A stretch of 32,424 nt of DNA from Chitinophagales bacterium. Its GTDB lineage: Bacteria > Bacteroidota > Bacteroidia > Chitinophagales > UBA2359. The notes under the pieces were generated by a model. It was not told where the DNA came from. It saw only the letters and a list, made by a program, of their open reading frames with translations, and ran no database searches. Location of the stretch: contig JAHDDN010000011.1 in assembly GCA_020629335.1 (NCBI GenBank), forward strand, positions 1-32,424. Reading direction: 5' to 3'. Shown one piece after another: positions 1 to 9,557 of this stretch (position 1 is the first letter of the stretch; each line of letters opens with the position of its first letter). The translations under genes were made by a program, and so were the position numbers.

Positions 1-19
1 AAACTAAGAATAACACACC

Positions 20-58
20 AAAAAGCCGCTTAGAACTTCTATTCCCAAGCGGCTTTTT
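20..58. terminator. Bidirectional intrinsic terminator
   Basis: A perfect 12-bp inverted repeat, AAAAAGCCGCTT at 20-31 and its complement at 47-58, encloses a 15-base loop. The A and T runs at its ends make it usable on both strands. It lies 20 bases past the stop of trmB, so it would end that transcript and any gene entering from the left. Confidence 0.85.
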
Positions 59-77
59 ATTGCTATCTTGCTTTCTA

Positions 78-773
78 TCAGTTTAGTCTGAACTGTATGT
101 ATTTAATCGTCCGTCCATCCGCTAAATGCAGTTTCTCATAGCGAGTTTGAATAGCTCGTAAAGCAGGATGTAATTCTAGGTCTTTATGCTTATAAATATC
201 ATCGCATTGAATGATAATCTCTAAATTTTGCTCTTGAATCACTTCTAAGGTGTATTCATATAATTTAAGATTATCCGTTTTTAAATGAATAATACCATCC
301 TTTTTAACAAATTGACGATAACGGTCTAAAAAAGGAGGAGAAGTTAAGCGGTTTTTAATCCGATTCTTTTTCTCGAAAGGATCAGGGAAAATGATCCAAA
401 TTTGATCTACTTCATCTGGACCAAAAAATAAAGGTAAATACCGAATTTCAGTCCTGACAAAAGCAGTATTATCAAGTTTTAAATCTATAGCATTTTTTGC
501 CCCACGCCATATACGATTACCTTTGATATCTACCGCTATGAAATTGGTATTTGGGGCGTATTGACTCAACCAAGTAGTATATTCTGCATATCCACAGGCT
601 AACTCCATGACAATAGGCTTGTCATTCTGGAAATATTCTTCATTCCATTTTCCCTTTTTATCTATTTCTTCGCCAGCATTATTAATTAACACGGGAAATT
701 CCCAGCTGAAATTTTGAAAAGAATTAGGAAAAGTAGCCAATTCTTCGAACTTGAAAGTTTTTCTTTTAGTCAC
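78..773 (-). CDS. trmB: tRNA (guanine-N7-)-methyltransferase
   Basis: The 231-residue product should transfer a methyl group from S-adenosylmethionine to N7 of G46 in the variable loop of tRNA, in the cytoplasm. The SAM-binding segment MELACGYAEYTTWL is followed by an acidic strand AVDIKGNRIWRGA. The family motif IFPDPFEKKNRIKNR and the later LKTDN segment are present. Length fits the family. The reading starts at a GTG (771-773) behind an A-rich leader; no better ATG exists near the conserved region. It is divergent from the small metal-binding gene at 833, with 59 bases between starts, and ends at a strong terminator. The family assignment is firm; the start codon is less certain. Confidence 0.93.
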   Translation of the reverse strand: MTKRKTFKFEELATFPNSFQNFSWEFPVLINNAGEEIDKKGKWNEEYFQNDKPIVMELACGYAEYTTWLSQYAPNTNFIAVDIKGNRIWRGAKNAIDLKLDNTAFVRTEIRYLPLFFGPDEVDQIWIIFPDPFEKKNRIKNRLTSPPFLDRYRQFVKKDGIIHLKTDNLKLYEYTLEVIQEQNLEIIIQCDDIYKHKDLELHPALRAIQTRYEKLHLADGRTIKYIQFRLN

Positions 774-832
774 TTTTGTTTAATTTGCGTATGAACTGTA
801 AAATTAAGTAATCAACTAATAAAACTCAATAA

Positions 833-1045
833 ATGACCTATCAATTTAAGACCAATATTAATTGTGGGAGCTGCGTGAATATGGTATCGACTAGCTTAAA
901 TGAAGAAACACGTATACAAGAATGGGAAGTTGATACTTCTGTAGATGAAAAAGTACTTACACTGAAAAGTGAAGATATGAAAAGCCAAGAGATTATTGAT
1001 TTAGTATCAGATCTTGGATTTGATATTGAGTTGATAGAATCTTAA
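833..1045 (+). CDS. Small heavy-metal-associated (HMA) domain protein
   Basis: This 70-residue protein has the size and layout of a single ferredoxin-like HMA domain. Residues 8-14 read NINCGSC, giving the CxxC metal-binding pair (C11, C14) at the usual place after the first strand. The C-terminal part SQEIIDLVSDLGFDIELIES matches the last helix and strand of the fold. In this family such stand-alone domains act as copper chaperones or metallo-regulatory partners, but no P-type ATPase or metal regulator is nearby, so the metal and partner are unknown. Its stop lies one base from the stop of the convergent CoA-transferase gene and no terminator separates them. Confidence 0.75.
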   Translation: MTYQFKTNINCGSCVNMVSTSLNEETRIQEWEVDTSVDEKVLTLKSEDMKSQEIIDLVSDLGFDIELIES

Positions 1046-1046
1046 G

Positions 1047-2111
1047 CTATCTGATTTTGAATACAGATGTTTTGACTCTTTGGGTGATTTGACCACTATC
1101 CAATACCTCTTTTAATATCATCTCTTTAGCGAGAGGAGTTTCGAAAACTTCTTTCATATTTAGTATAGCACCAATAGGGACACGAGCGCTTTGGCAAGTC
1201 TCTAATAATACATCTCTTTCAAATTGTTGAATGCTAGGCTCTAAGAGCTGACTTAATTCAGCTCTATTTTTTACCCTATTGATGTTGGTGCTAAATTTTG
1301 GATCTTCAATCAAAGTATCTAAATTTAAAATTTTGCATAGATTGGCAAAGTGAGTATCATTGCCTACTGCTAAGACAACGTAATGATTATCTTTAGTGAG
1401 GAAGAGTTCGCCGTAAGGGGCAATATTAGGATGTAAGCTGCCCATAGCTTGCGGGATATGTCCTGCCATTAGCCAATTAGTAGCTTGATTGGATAAAGAT
1501 GCGATGGCTGATTCTGCCAGAGAAGCACTTACATAGGCTCCTTGATTGTTTTGACTTTTTTGTAATAAAGCAATAAGTAATCCCTCTTTTAATTGATGAG
1601 CGGCTAATATATCGATTAAAGCAATAGGCATTTTTACAGGGCCACTATCTGGGGTTCCATTCATATACATTAATCCACTTTCAGCTTGAAGCACCACATC
1701 AAAAGCAGTACGAGTATCTCCCTCACCAAAGCCATTGATATGTCCATAGATGATTTGAGGATTGAACTTTTTTAATGTTTCGTATTCCATTCCCAGTTTG
1801 TGGGCATCCCCTGCTTTATAATTCGTAATGACAATATCGGCCTCTTTGATTAGTTCATAGACCTGATTTTTTCCTTCTTCAGTTTTTAAATTCACAAATT
1901 GCACTTCTTTATTCCAGTTGACACTGCTGTAGTAAGCAGATTGTTCATTAGCCGCTTCGGAACTCAACTTCCATGAACGGGTGAGGTCTCCTTTAGGGCT
2001 TTCTATTTTGATTACTCTTGCTCCTAATTCAGCAAAAAATAGCCCAACGGCTGGGCCTGCTAAAACGCTGGCTAACTCAATAACTGTAAGGTGTTTAAGA
2101 GGCTGTTGCAT
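1047..2111 (-). CDS. CaiB/BaiF (family III) CoA-transferase
   Basis: The 354-residue product belongs to the formyl-CoA transferase/alpha-methylacyl-CoA racemase superfamily. The N-terminus LKHLTVIELASVLAGPAVGLFFAELGA is the typical first Rossmann segment, followed by ARVIKIESPKGD. The segment FDVVLQAESGLMYMNG contains the aspartate that serves as the acyl-anhydride nucleophile in this family. GYGHINGFG-like and PIALIDILAAHQ segments are also typical. The substrate cannot be read from the sequence: family members act on carnitine, oxalate, benzylsuccinate or branched acyl-CoA. It starts at ATG (2109-2111). It is divergent from the RDD gene and convergent, with a 1-base gap, to the HMA gene. 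Confidence 0.88.
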   Translation of the reverse strand: MQQPLKHLTVIELASVLAGPAVGLFFAELGARVIKIESPKGDLTRSWKLSSEAANEQSAYYSSVNWNKEVQFVNLKTEEGKNQVYELIKEADIVITNYKAGDAHKLGMEYETLKKFNPQIIYGHINGFGEGDTRTAFDVVLQAESGLMYMNGTPDSGPVKMPIALIDILAAHQLKEGLLIALLQKSQNNQGAYVSASLAESAIASLSNQATNWLMAGHIPQAMGSLHPNIAPYGELFLTKDNHYVVLAVGNDTHFANLCKILNLDTLIEDPKFSTNINRVKNRAELSQLLEPSIQQFERDVLLETCQSARVPIGAILNMKEVFETPLAKEMILKEVLDSGQITQRVKTSVFKIR

Positions 2112-2231
2112 AATTTAGTGTTGATTGTTAAAATATACGAATTTTGTACGATTTTGGTAGTGTTGGGGAATTTTTTACCCTCAAACTACATTGATTATTA
2201 TGTACGTATTAATCAAAAACCTTACAAAGAT

Positions 2232-2969
2232 ATGGAATTAGTCAAATTAATTGACCGCAATAATAAAAAGACCGCTGAGTTTGTTATCTCTCCTTTTAAA
2301 ACCTCAGAAGACCTATTAGAAACAGGTAAGATGCTACACCCGAAGTGGTTTAGTGGAAAGTGGGATTTAAGCTATAAAGGGGAAGATGGAAAAATGGTCG
2401 CTGTAGATAAATTAACAGTATTAGATGATTTATTAGATCAAGAGATAGATACTTTCTATTGGAATTATAAGAAGCCAACCATTAGAGAGAGTGCTGCAAG
2501 AAGCAGGTCACAACGAAGATCAAGAGGCCGAAATCATATTAAGGTAGGTGCCAATGGTGCTCCTTATAGTAATCTTGGTGCAAGGTTTATAGCTATGTTG
2601 ATTGATTTTATGGTCATTGCTATGTTTAGTGGATTTGCTTTTGCCAAAATGAAGTTTTTCGGATTCTTCCCTGTGATGGCTTGGTTATATTATGCAGGAA
2701 TGCATAGCTCAAGTTATCAGGCAAGTTTAGGTAAAATGGCTTTGGGCTTGAAAGTAACGACAGAAGAGGGGCATCAATTGACCTTTGGTCAAGCAACGAT
2801 TAGATTCTTTATGAAATCTATCTCTTATATGATCGGCTTTATAGGCCACTTCTTTGCATTCGCAGGCCAAAAACGTCAGGCATTGCATGATAGAGTTGCG
2901 AAGACTGTTGTGGTAGATAAATCAGATATTTATGATAGACCACGAAGACGCAATATTGAGGTTAGTTAA
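2232..2969 (+). CDS. RDD family membrane protein
   Basis: I place the start at the ATG at 2232 (MELVKLIDRNNKKT). The frame extends upstream to 2091, but that would overlap the start of the divergent CoA-transferase gene and leave no promoter room. The 245-residue protein has a soluble N-terminal part of about 90 residues with no recognised domain, then a basic linker (ARSRSQRRSRGRNH), then the RDD domain. That domain shows LGARFIAMLIDFMVIAMF with its Arg and Asp, hydrophobic segments, and a C-terminal HDRVAKTVVV carrying the second Asp. RDD proteins are inner-membrane proteins, some implicated in ion transport; the role here is unknown. A terminator and repeat copy 1 follow. Confidence 0.82.
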   Translation: MELVKLIDRNNKKTAEFVISPFKTSEDLLETGKMLHPKWFSGKWDLSYKGEDGKMVAVDKLTVLDDLLDQEIDTFYWNYKKPTIRESAARSRSQRRSRGRNHIKVGANGAPYSNLGARFIAMLIDFMVIAMFSGFAFAKMKFFGFFPVMAWLYYAGMHSSSYQASLGKMALGLKVTTEEGHQLTFGQATIRFFMKSISYMIGFIGHFFAFAGQKRQALHDRVAKTVVVDKSDIYDRPRRRNIEVS

Positions 2970-2992
2970 ATAGCAATTCGATAAAATTATAG

Positions 2993-3029
2993 AAAGGGTA
3001 ATATCCATTGGGTATTGCCCTTTTTTTAT
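2993..3029 (+). terminator. Intrinsic terminator after the RDD gene
   Basis: AAAGGGTAATATCC (2993-3006) pairs with GGTATTGCCCTTT (3011-3023) with one wobble and one bulge across a short ATTG loop. A T run completes it on the plus strand. It sits 24 bases past the RDD stop and directly before repeat copy 1, so copy 1 should lie outside the RDD transcript. Confidence 0.75.
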
Positions 3030-3031
3030 TT

Positions 3032-3201
3032 GGCTTAGGGATGGAAGCGGTATGTGGCGTCCATGCGATAGCTTACGGAGCTTAGGTAGCTGAAGGCTGG
3101 CCACGCAGTGGCAGACAAGGATACCTTAGCGTAGTAGCTGGCGCATAGCCACATAATAGCGGACAGCCCGACCCTGCCTCTTAAAAGGCAGGGAAAGCCC
3201 C
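3032..3201 (+). repeat. Structured interspersed element, copy 1
   Basis: Strand '+' here means the orientation beginning GGCTTAGGGATGG. The copy starts GGCTT and ends AAGCC (terminal stem P1). Helix P4 is a perfect 8-bp pair, TATGTGGC (3051-3058) with GCCACATA (3148-3155). The variable arm P2 near the right end is CCCTGCCT (3172-3179) pairing with AGGCAGGG (3186-3193) over a 6-base loop. Conserved blocks shared with the other copies include GGAAGCGGTATGTGGCG, GCTTACGGAGCTTAG, GGCAGACAAG and GGACAGCCCGACC. It lies between the RDD terminator and the long leader of the giant secreted protein gene. Confidence 0.9.
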
Positions 3202-3606
3202 CAAAAAGGATTAAATAGGTGTGAAAAGACTGTGGATAAGTAATTATGGCAACAAAAGTGCAATAAAAGGAAAAAAAATATTCTTTTGGGATAGTTGGCA
3301 CAGAAAGTCTTGAATAAAGGTGCTTTGTTTTATAAGTAGTAATTATATACGGTTGTAAATCTTGTAGTTAGAGGTGAATGCTTATGTACTGCTTTAAGTT
3401 ATCTATTGATAATGAAAGAGTTATGTTTGTTGGAACACTGTTTAATTAGTGCCACTTGGCTATAAAAAAGAGCAATTTTCTGCTTAAATTTATGTCCCCA
3501 TTCTTAGAAGTTTTTAGCTATTAAAGGCTGAAAAGGCTATCGTATGCCTTTGTTTTATTGAACAGATATGCTTCTAGGACTATTGGGTTAAATATAAGCA
3601 TGGGTC
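3202..3606. other. Intergenic region without a recognised gene
   Basis: About 400 AT-rich bases separate repeat copy 1 from the 1902-residue secreted protein. No plausible coding frame was seen. TATGTTTG at 3422-3429 fits the Bacteroidota -7 consensus TAnnTTTG, but no TTG or TTTG lies at the expected distance upstream, so it is a weak promoter candidate. If used, it would give a leader of roughly 170 bases. Confidence 0.5.
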
Positions 3607-6600
3607 ATGGCTAAGAAAAATACGCTAAAAGCTTCTTTCTTTATTAATATTTTTTGTTGTTTTTTGTTTATGTCTTTACTGCCTCAATTGGTATTGGCAG
3701 AATTCGATATAACAACGGAATCAACTAATGATATAGCTGTTTGTAAAGGAGGAGAGTTATTAAATATTAACTTGCAGTCTTTAGAATCAACTGATGTAGA
3801 TTTTTCTGTCTTTATAGATTTTCCAGCAGGTATTTATTATGAAAGTTCTAGTTTGGATATTATTGATATTCCAGCAGGGCTTAGTATGTCAGAACAGGAT
3901 ATCAGTGATTTGAATCATATTGAATTATTGGTAACGATAGATGATGGCAGTTCATTTGATCTTGGAGATGAGATTGTATTTGAGTTGTTGCGTAATGCTG
4001 GTTGTGAAGCCGTGGATTTTGCACAGAACGGAGGAGTGTTTGAGGATATAATAGAGGTTGCTTATGATAGTGGGAATGTTAGTGGAATAGGAAGTCCTTA
4101 TTCAGTGATATATGGGGCTTTGAGCATTTTACAGCCTTCTACGGTAGAAACATTTTTTGATGAGGCCTCAATAGTAGAGGTATCTTTAGTGAATGGAGGA
4201 ATTGGTTGTGTTGATTCTGCGATGTATTATCAGATATTTGATAGTAATCGTTTGAGCATAGATGATGTGAGTTTAGATGGTTTAGTCATTTCTTATGAGA
4301 TAAGCGGGGATACTTTATGGGTGCCGATAACAGCGCCTGTACTCAGTAATGTAGGAAATGGAGATGCTTGTTTAGATGATGGGGAAACAGTCTTATTAAA
4401 TATTGATGTCAAATCCATTCAGTGTGAAGCGGCTTCATTAGAGTTGGATCATAAAGTAGAATGGGGATGTGAACAGGCATCTTGTAATGAATTTGAAGGA
4501 GTAAATTCTAATGTATTTGTATATACTTATGGGATTCCCAATTTGCAGATGCACGATTTAAGTTATGATCAATTAGGGACTTGTACAGAGGGGAATGTAG
4601 CAATTAGTATTGTTAATATTGGAACCAATAATGCGAATGATCCAGCGGATGCTTTGAATATAGGTTTGAATGCTGGTTGGAAAGTGAATGGAGTAGAGTC
4701 GATTAGTGGGGTAGCGCCACATTGGGGTGGCGTAGTTAGTAATGTAGAAATTGGTGGAGAATCAATTGATATGTTGGATGATACTTATATCAGCTTAGAA
4801 TTCAATACTAATCCAGATATGGGATTATATGATTTGGATGGGGATGGCTACTATAATGATTTACCTAATGGCGATTCGATAGTGGTGAGCTATGATATTG
4901 ATTATAGTTGCCAAAACAATGAAATGCCAGTCAACTATAGATTACAATCAAGATTTGCTTTTTCTTATAATAATCGTTGTGATTTATTAATTTATTCTCA
5001 AGGTCAGAATGTTGGTGATAATGGCCATTTCTTTGAGCATGATTACTCTGTAGGAGTAGGGCCTTCGGATATGTGGATTGATGAGCCAGAGACTTTTATT
5101 TTTTCTGCTTCATCTAGAGATGATTTTGTGTGTGAGAATGATCTAGGTGAGTTAGTTTTATATGTAGGTCCAGGGATTAATATTTCGGAAGAAACTCCAT
5201 CCGCCTATTTGTCAAATGGAGTTACTTTTGAAACGATAGAAGAAGAAGGAACCATCAGAGTAAAAGGGATTGAAGGAGAGAAGATGGATAGTGTTCATAT
5301 AGATTTAGTATTGACTTGTGCAGACGATTTGCCAGGAAGTACTGCTATTGATTGGGAGTATTTATATGAGTGTGAAACAGATTGTGATTGTGCGGAAATA
5401 TATGGGGAAGGAAGAATTGACGTTTACTTACACGATATGGAATGTTATCCTGAGGAAGCGGCTACATTTACAGGCTTATTAGTGCTTAATATGGAAGCTA
5501 AACGAACAACTTTAGGTTGGACAGATCATACGCTTACAGAAAAGATAGACCCTACATCGGCAGGTCTTAGATTAGATAGAGCCATGCCGTGTGATAGTAT
5601 TAAAATTACCTCAGATTTGAAAGTAGGTCCTGGAGGTGATTTAGATAATGCAACGATCAAAATTAGCCATGTTTCTCCTTTAGAGGAACAAATAGTACTT
5701 GATTGGTCTGCTGCAACGATAGATTTCAAAGATATAGAGACAGGAGACGAGTACACTTGTGTCGTGACAGAAGATGCTTTGTCCTGGGATCTGCAAAGTG
5801 GAATATGGTACTTATCAATTGAGCTGACTTCTATGTTGGGAGATTGTTTCCCGGAAGAAGTATTAAGCCCAAATGATGAATTGCGTTTTGAAGGTGATTT
5901 TGTGGTATTAGATTCTCCTTTAATGCCGACAGACTTCTATTTTGATGTGAGTCCATTTAGGCTATATGGTTATTATCATGATGATGAAGCGGACTTAGAT
6001 ATTGAAACGAGTGTTGGATACAGGATATTTGTGTTTGATTATGACAAGGAGACGAATGTAACCAACTTTGGTTTACAGACCTGTCAAGAAAATGAAAAAT
6101 TCAATAGTTTGAGTTTATACATTCCTACCTTTGATCGAATTTTTCCGAATGAGGTAAGGCCCTATTTTCATGTTGACTCAATAGCAGTGGTATTGGATAA
6201 TGATATCGAATACATTGATGAGTCTGCTCGTTTTTATTTAGATTATGATGGCACTTTTCAGGATATTGATAATCCTATCATTAGCTCTTTTAATGGAGAA
6301 CAAGATCAGCTCTTGTTTGTGAATGATGATAGTTGGTTAATCAATGACTTCGAAAATGCTTTAGAGATTGTATATGGCCGCTCTTTGAGCCTTTATTTAC
6401 AAATGGGGGTAGAGTGTGTAGATAATCCATTACCTACTCAATTTATCTATTACATAACAGATCGTTATTATGCTGGCGAAGGCGCTTGCGAGGAGCCACA
6501 AATGATGATTCAAGCCTTGAATACTAATTATATTGGGACTCCAGATCCAACGGCTTTATTAGCGAATACTTATATTGAAGGCTTAGAAAATCAACATGAA

Positions 6601-9315
6601 ATAGTCGTTAGTTATTGTAATGAAGGACAAGGAGTAAGCACCAATAGCTTCTTAATTTTGGACACACAAAGTGAAGAGGTCGAAATCGTTGCAAGTGATA
6701 TCGGAGTGTTAAACGATTTCAATGGTACTCAAAAAATACTATATCTTGATGATGTAGGAATTAATACTTGTATTACTCCTACACTTACTTTTGAATACAG
6801 CACTTGTGAGCTAATTGATATTGAGGTAATAACAGGATGGGATTGTGAAAGCTATCCTGAAGTAGGAGAGTTTAGCTTGTGTGGCGTCGAGCAAAATTAT
6901 ATAGAAGTAGATCCCAAGCCTTCAGAAGTTCAATTGGACATCAATGGCCCATTAGAAGCAGTAGCACTATGTGATACAATCTTGTATGAATTCACTATTA
7001 ATAGTGCTCAATTAGCTAATATCACTAACCCAATATTAAGTATAGACTTACCTGTTTTAGGCGGTCTATCTTTAGCAACAAACCCATTAATAGAATATCC
7101 TTTAGGAAGTACTGATAGGACTTTTACCCCTATCATAGAAAACAATACGATAATTATTGACTTAGGTATTGCTGATGCAGCGAATGAACCAGTAGGAGGG
7201 ATTGCAGAAGATGGTATAAAAGGAGTGGGAACAGGCAGCGTAGAAGAACGGAAAGCCGTCATCAAATTGCCATTTATTACAACTTGCGATTTTATTTCGG
7301 GTTCCCGTATTCAAGTAAATATCAGTGCGGATCGTCCTTGTGGTGGAGAAGCTATTGGTAGCGGTATAACCACTAATTTAGAAGCCTTGACTATCATAGG
7401 CGCTGCACCAGAATACTCTACTATTACAAGCTTAGGCTTAGGTAGTATCAATAGTTGTGATAATTCTGTTAAGGTTGATGTTAATATTTATAATGATGGC
7501 CCATTGGATTTCGGAGAAGGAGACCAGTGCCTAATTGTTTTGACAGAAGGTATGGAATATCTCGAAAATTCTACTTTCTCTATTGGTAATATAGTAGCCG
7601 AGCCCGAAGTCATAGAAAATAACGGCCTTATTAAGTTATTATTCGATTTGCCAATAGGTGTGGAAGAAGGAGAAGAAGTCGATTTTAGTATGGGCTTAAT
7701 AGTAGATGATGCTTCTTTCTGTGATGGAGCTAATATAGAATTACTCGCCCAAACAGTCCAGTATTTTAATCTAAGCTGTGTTGCTGATGAGGAAGAATGT
7801 AATGTCTCCACTCGTACCAGCCAAAGCGATATTAATATGTCTGTGGAACTAAATAGCGCAAGTCTTAGTATTGCACCACAAGATATGCTGATTCAGTGTG
7901 CTGGCAATAATTGGTTGTTAGGGGTGCAATTTGATATTACCAACGAAAGCGATTGGGCATATACAGCTGATGAAATAGCAGTAGAATTACATATTGATGT
8001 GAATGAAAATGGCAGCTTAGATGAGGAAGATGTTTTCATAGATTCATTGCCATTTAGCGATGTACTACAATCCAATGAATCTACTACCATAGGAGAGGTA
8101 TTAGTGACAGATGAGTTCATAGAGTATCCTGTTTTGTTTACTTTAGATGAAGCCACTAATTGTGAGTTGTGCAATAATCCCATAGCTAGCTTTACGCAAG
8201 TAGTCAATAGTAGCTCAGTAAGTAATATAGGCGGTACCGTTTGGAACGACTTTAACGGCAATGGTATTAATGATGAAAATGGAGTGATTAATGATTTTGC
8301 ACTCAGCATTGATATCTATGATGAAAACAACGAGCTCATCACTACAGAAGAAAGTGATGGCGAGGGCAACTTCAATTTTAGTAGCTTGCCAGGTGGGACT
8401 TATACCGTCATATTGGATGAAGAAAGCTTGCCAAATGGCACCCTAATGACGACAGTTAACACTTATATTATTCAAGTAGACGGTTGTAATGAATTTGAAG
8501 AAGTGGCTTTTGGTTTAGCCAATTGTGAATTAGAAGCAGCTGAAGTATACCTTCAGTGTGAGGAAGATAAGGAAGATTATTACGCCTATTTTGTTTTAGA
8601 AAATGGAGTGCCTCCTTATCAAATAGAAGGAACTATAGAAGGCGAAACCTCTGATTTTGTGATCACCATCGGTCCTTTCCAAACGGGTACCACTTTTGAC
8701 TTAGCGGTCACGGATGCCAACGGTTGTAGCTTCACTTATTCCGATGAATTAGACTGTGTCGGTACACTTCCTGTTGAGTTGATTGCCTTCACAGCCAAAG
8801 CAGTAGGCGAAATAAATCATCTTCAGTGGTTCGTTGCTTCTGAGATAGAAGCTGATTTCTACACCTTAGAACGCTCTACTGATGGCGTGTATTTTGAAAC
8901 AATTACGAACATAGCAGCCAAAGGAAATGAGATTCTAAACGAGTACGACTATAAAGATGACGAGTATCTTTCAGCGATTAGCTATTATCGTCTTTTACAA
9001 ACAGATCAAGATGGTCAAGTGAATGATTTAGGAGTCAAAAGTATAGAAAGAAAAGTGGCTGATTTAGAAGTGGTCAATATTTATCCTGTGCCAGCTAATG
9101 ATATTGTAAACGTAGTCGTTCAAACTGAAATTGATGCTAATATTCAAATTGATTTATACAGCATAGATGGTCGTTTAGTTAAACAATCTAATGTGCTTGC
9201 TAACTCAATGAGCCTAACTCACTCAATGGATATAAGTAATATAAACGCAGGCGTCTATTTGATGCAAGTCCAACAAGCGAATCAAGTAATTACTCAAAAA
9301 ATAATTATAGAGTAA
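3607..9315 (+). CDS. Giant secreted surface protein with SdrD B-like domain and T9SS type A tail
   Basis: The 1902-residue protein starts with a signal peptide: basic MAKKN, a hydrophobic stretch, then VLAEFD. Most of the length is acidic beta-rich material with repeated segments of the type 'INLQSLESTDVDFSVFIDFP' and many spaced Cys residues, resembling DUF11-like conserved-repeat surface proteins. Residues about 1541-1612 form an SdrD B-like (Cna-B type) domain starting GGTVWNDFNGNGINDENG and ending LPGGTYTVILDEESLP. A Bacteroidota-typical segment LPVELIAFTAKAVGEINHL begins near residue 1720. The last 80 or so residues (from about 1820, VNIYPVPANDIVNVVV to ITQKIIIE) are a type A sorting domain. 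It is likely exported by the T9SS and attached to or released from the cell surface, probably in adhesion. No enzyme motif was seen. Confidence 0.88.
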   Translation: MAKKNTLKASFFINIFCCFLFMSLLPQLVLAEFDITTESTNDIAVCKGGELLNINLQSLESTDVDFSVFIDFPAGIYYESSSLDIIDIPAGLSMSEQDISDLNHIELLVTIDDGSSFDLGDEIVFELLRNAGCEAVDFAQNGGVFEDIIEVAYDSGNVSGIGSPYSVIYGALSILQPSTVETFFDEASIVEVSLVNGGIGCVDSAMYYQIFDSNRLSIDDVSLDGLVISYEISGDTLWVPITAPVLSNVGNGDACLDDGETVLLNIDVKSIQCEAASLELDHKVEWGCEQASCNEFEGVNSNVFVYTYGIPNLQMHDLSYDQLGTCTEGNVAISIVNIGTNNANDPADALNIGLNAGWKVNGVESISGVAPHWGGVVSNVEIGGESIDMLDDTYISLEFNTNPDMGLYDLDGDGYYNDLPNGDSIVVSYDIDYSCQNNEMPVNYRLQSRFAFSYNNRCDLLIYSQGQNVGDNGHFFEHDYSVGVGPSDMWIDEPETFIFSASSRDDFVCENDLGELVLYVGPGINISEETPSAYLSNGVTFETIEEEGTIRVKGIEGEKMDSVHIDLVLTCADDLPGSTAIDWEYLYECETDCDCAEIYGEGRIDVYLHDMECYPEEAATFTGLLVLNMEAKRTTLGWTDHTLTEKIDPTSAGLRLDRAMPCDSIKITSDLKVGPGGDLDNATIKISHVSPLEEQIVLDWSAATIDFKDIETGDEYTCVVTEDALSWDLQSGIWYLSIELTSMLGDCFPEEVLSPNDELRFEGDFVVLDSPLMPTDFYFDVSPFRLYGYYHDDEADLDIETSVGYRIFVFDYDKETNVTNFGLQTCQENEKFNSLSLYIPTFDRIFPNEVRPYFHVDSIAVVLDNDIEYIDESARFYLDYDGTFQDIDNPIISSFNGEQDQLLFVNDDSWLINDFENALEIVYGRSLSLYLQMGVECVDNPLPTQFIYYITDRYYAGEGACEEPQMMIQALNTNYIGTPDPTALLANTYIEGLENQHEIVVSYCNEGQGVSTNSFLILDTQSEEVEIVASDIGVLNDFNGTQKILYLDDVGINTCITPTLTFEYSTCELIDIEVITGWDCESYPEVGEFSLCGVEQNYIEVDPKPSEVQLDINGPLEAVALCDTILYEFTINSAQLANITNPILSIDLPVLGGLSLATNPLIEYPLGSTDRTFTPIIENNTIIIDLGIADAANEPVGGIAEDGIKGVGTGSVEERKAVIKLPFITTCDFISGSRIQVNISADRPCGGEAIGSGITTNLEALTIIGAAPEYSTITSLGLGSINSCDNSVKVDVNIYNDGPLDFGEGDQCLIVLTEGMEYLENSTFSIGNIVAEPEVIENNGLIKLLFDLPIGVEEGEEVDFSMGLIVDDASFCDGANIELLAQTVQYFNLSCVADEEECNVSTRTSQSDINMSVELNSASLSIAPQDMLIQCAGNNWLLGVQFDITNESDWAYTADEIAVELHIDVNENGSLDEEDVFIDSLPFSDVLQSNESTTIGEVLVTDEFIEYPVLFTLDEATNCELCNNPIASFTQVVNSSSVSNIGGTVWNDFNGNGINDENGVINDFALSIDIYDENNELITTEESDGEGNFNFSSLPGGTYTVILDEESLPNGTLMTTVNTYIIQVDGCNEFEEVAFGLANCELEAAEVYLQCEEDKEDYYAYFVLENGVPPYQIEGTIEGETSDFVITIGPFQTGTTFDLAVTDANGCSFTYSDELDCVGTLPVELIAFTAKAVGEINHLQWFVASEIEADFYTLERSTDGVYFETITNIAAKGNEILNEYDYKDDEYLSAISYYRLLQTDQDGQVNDLGVKSIERKVADLEVVNIYPVPANDIVNVVVQTEIDANIQIDLYSIDGRLVKQSNVLANSMSLTHSMDISNINAGVYLMQVQQANQVITQKIIIE

Positions 9316-9324
9316 GATTTTTTT

Positions 9325-9557
9325 GGGGCTTCCCACTGCGCTTGCAAAGGCGAGTGCGTAGCACGAGCAAAATATTTATCATTCTTCATTATGCATTTAT
9401 CATTACAAGCAAAGCGCAGTCGTCGGGCTGTCCGTTCTTATGCACCTATGTTACTCCTACTACGCTAAGTGTTGCTTGTCTGCTAAAGCCAGCCTTCGCA
9501 TCACTAAGCTACGTAAGTCGTAACATAAACGGTGCATACCACTTCCATCCCTAAGCC
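9325..9557 (-). repeat. Structured interspersed element, copy 2
   Basis: On the plus strand this copy begins GGGGCTTCCC and ends CCCTAAGCC. Helix P4 uses different bases from copy 1 but pairs perfectly: TATGCACC (9439-9446) with GGTGCATA (9531-9538). Helix P5 is ATGTTAC (9448-9454) with GTAACAT (9520-9526). The variable arm P2 is ACTGCGC (9335-9341) with GCGCAGT (9414-9420) and holds about 70 bases, including TTCATTATGCATTTATCATT, closely matching copy 5. The copy begins nine bases past the stop of the giant secreted protein and precedes a strong terminator. Confidence 0.9.

Noticed and set aside
9342..9554. Open frames through repeat copies 1, 2, 5 and 6 encoding similar peptides ending in HP-stop (for example SGCPLLCTYAAPTTL)
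   Set aside because: The peptide similarity follows from conserved DNA blocks. The frames start in unrelated places, copy 7 does not keep them, and the changes preserve base pairing and not amino acids. They are probable annotation artefacts.
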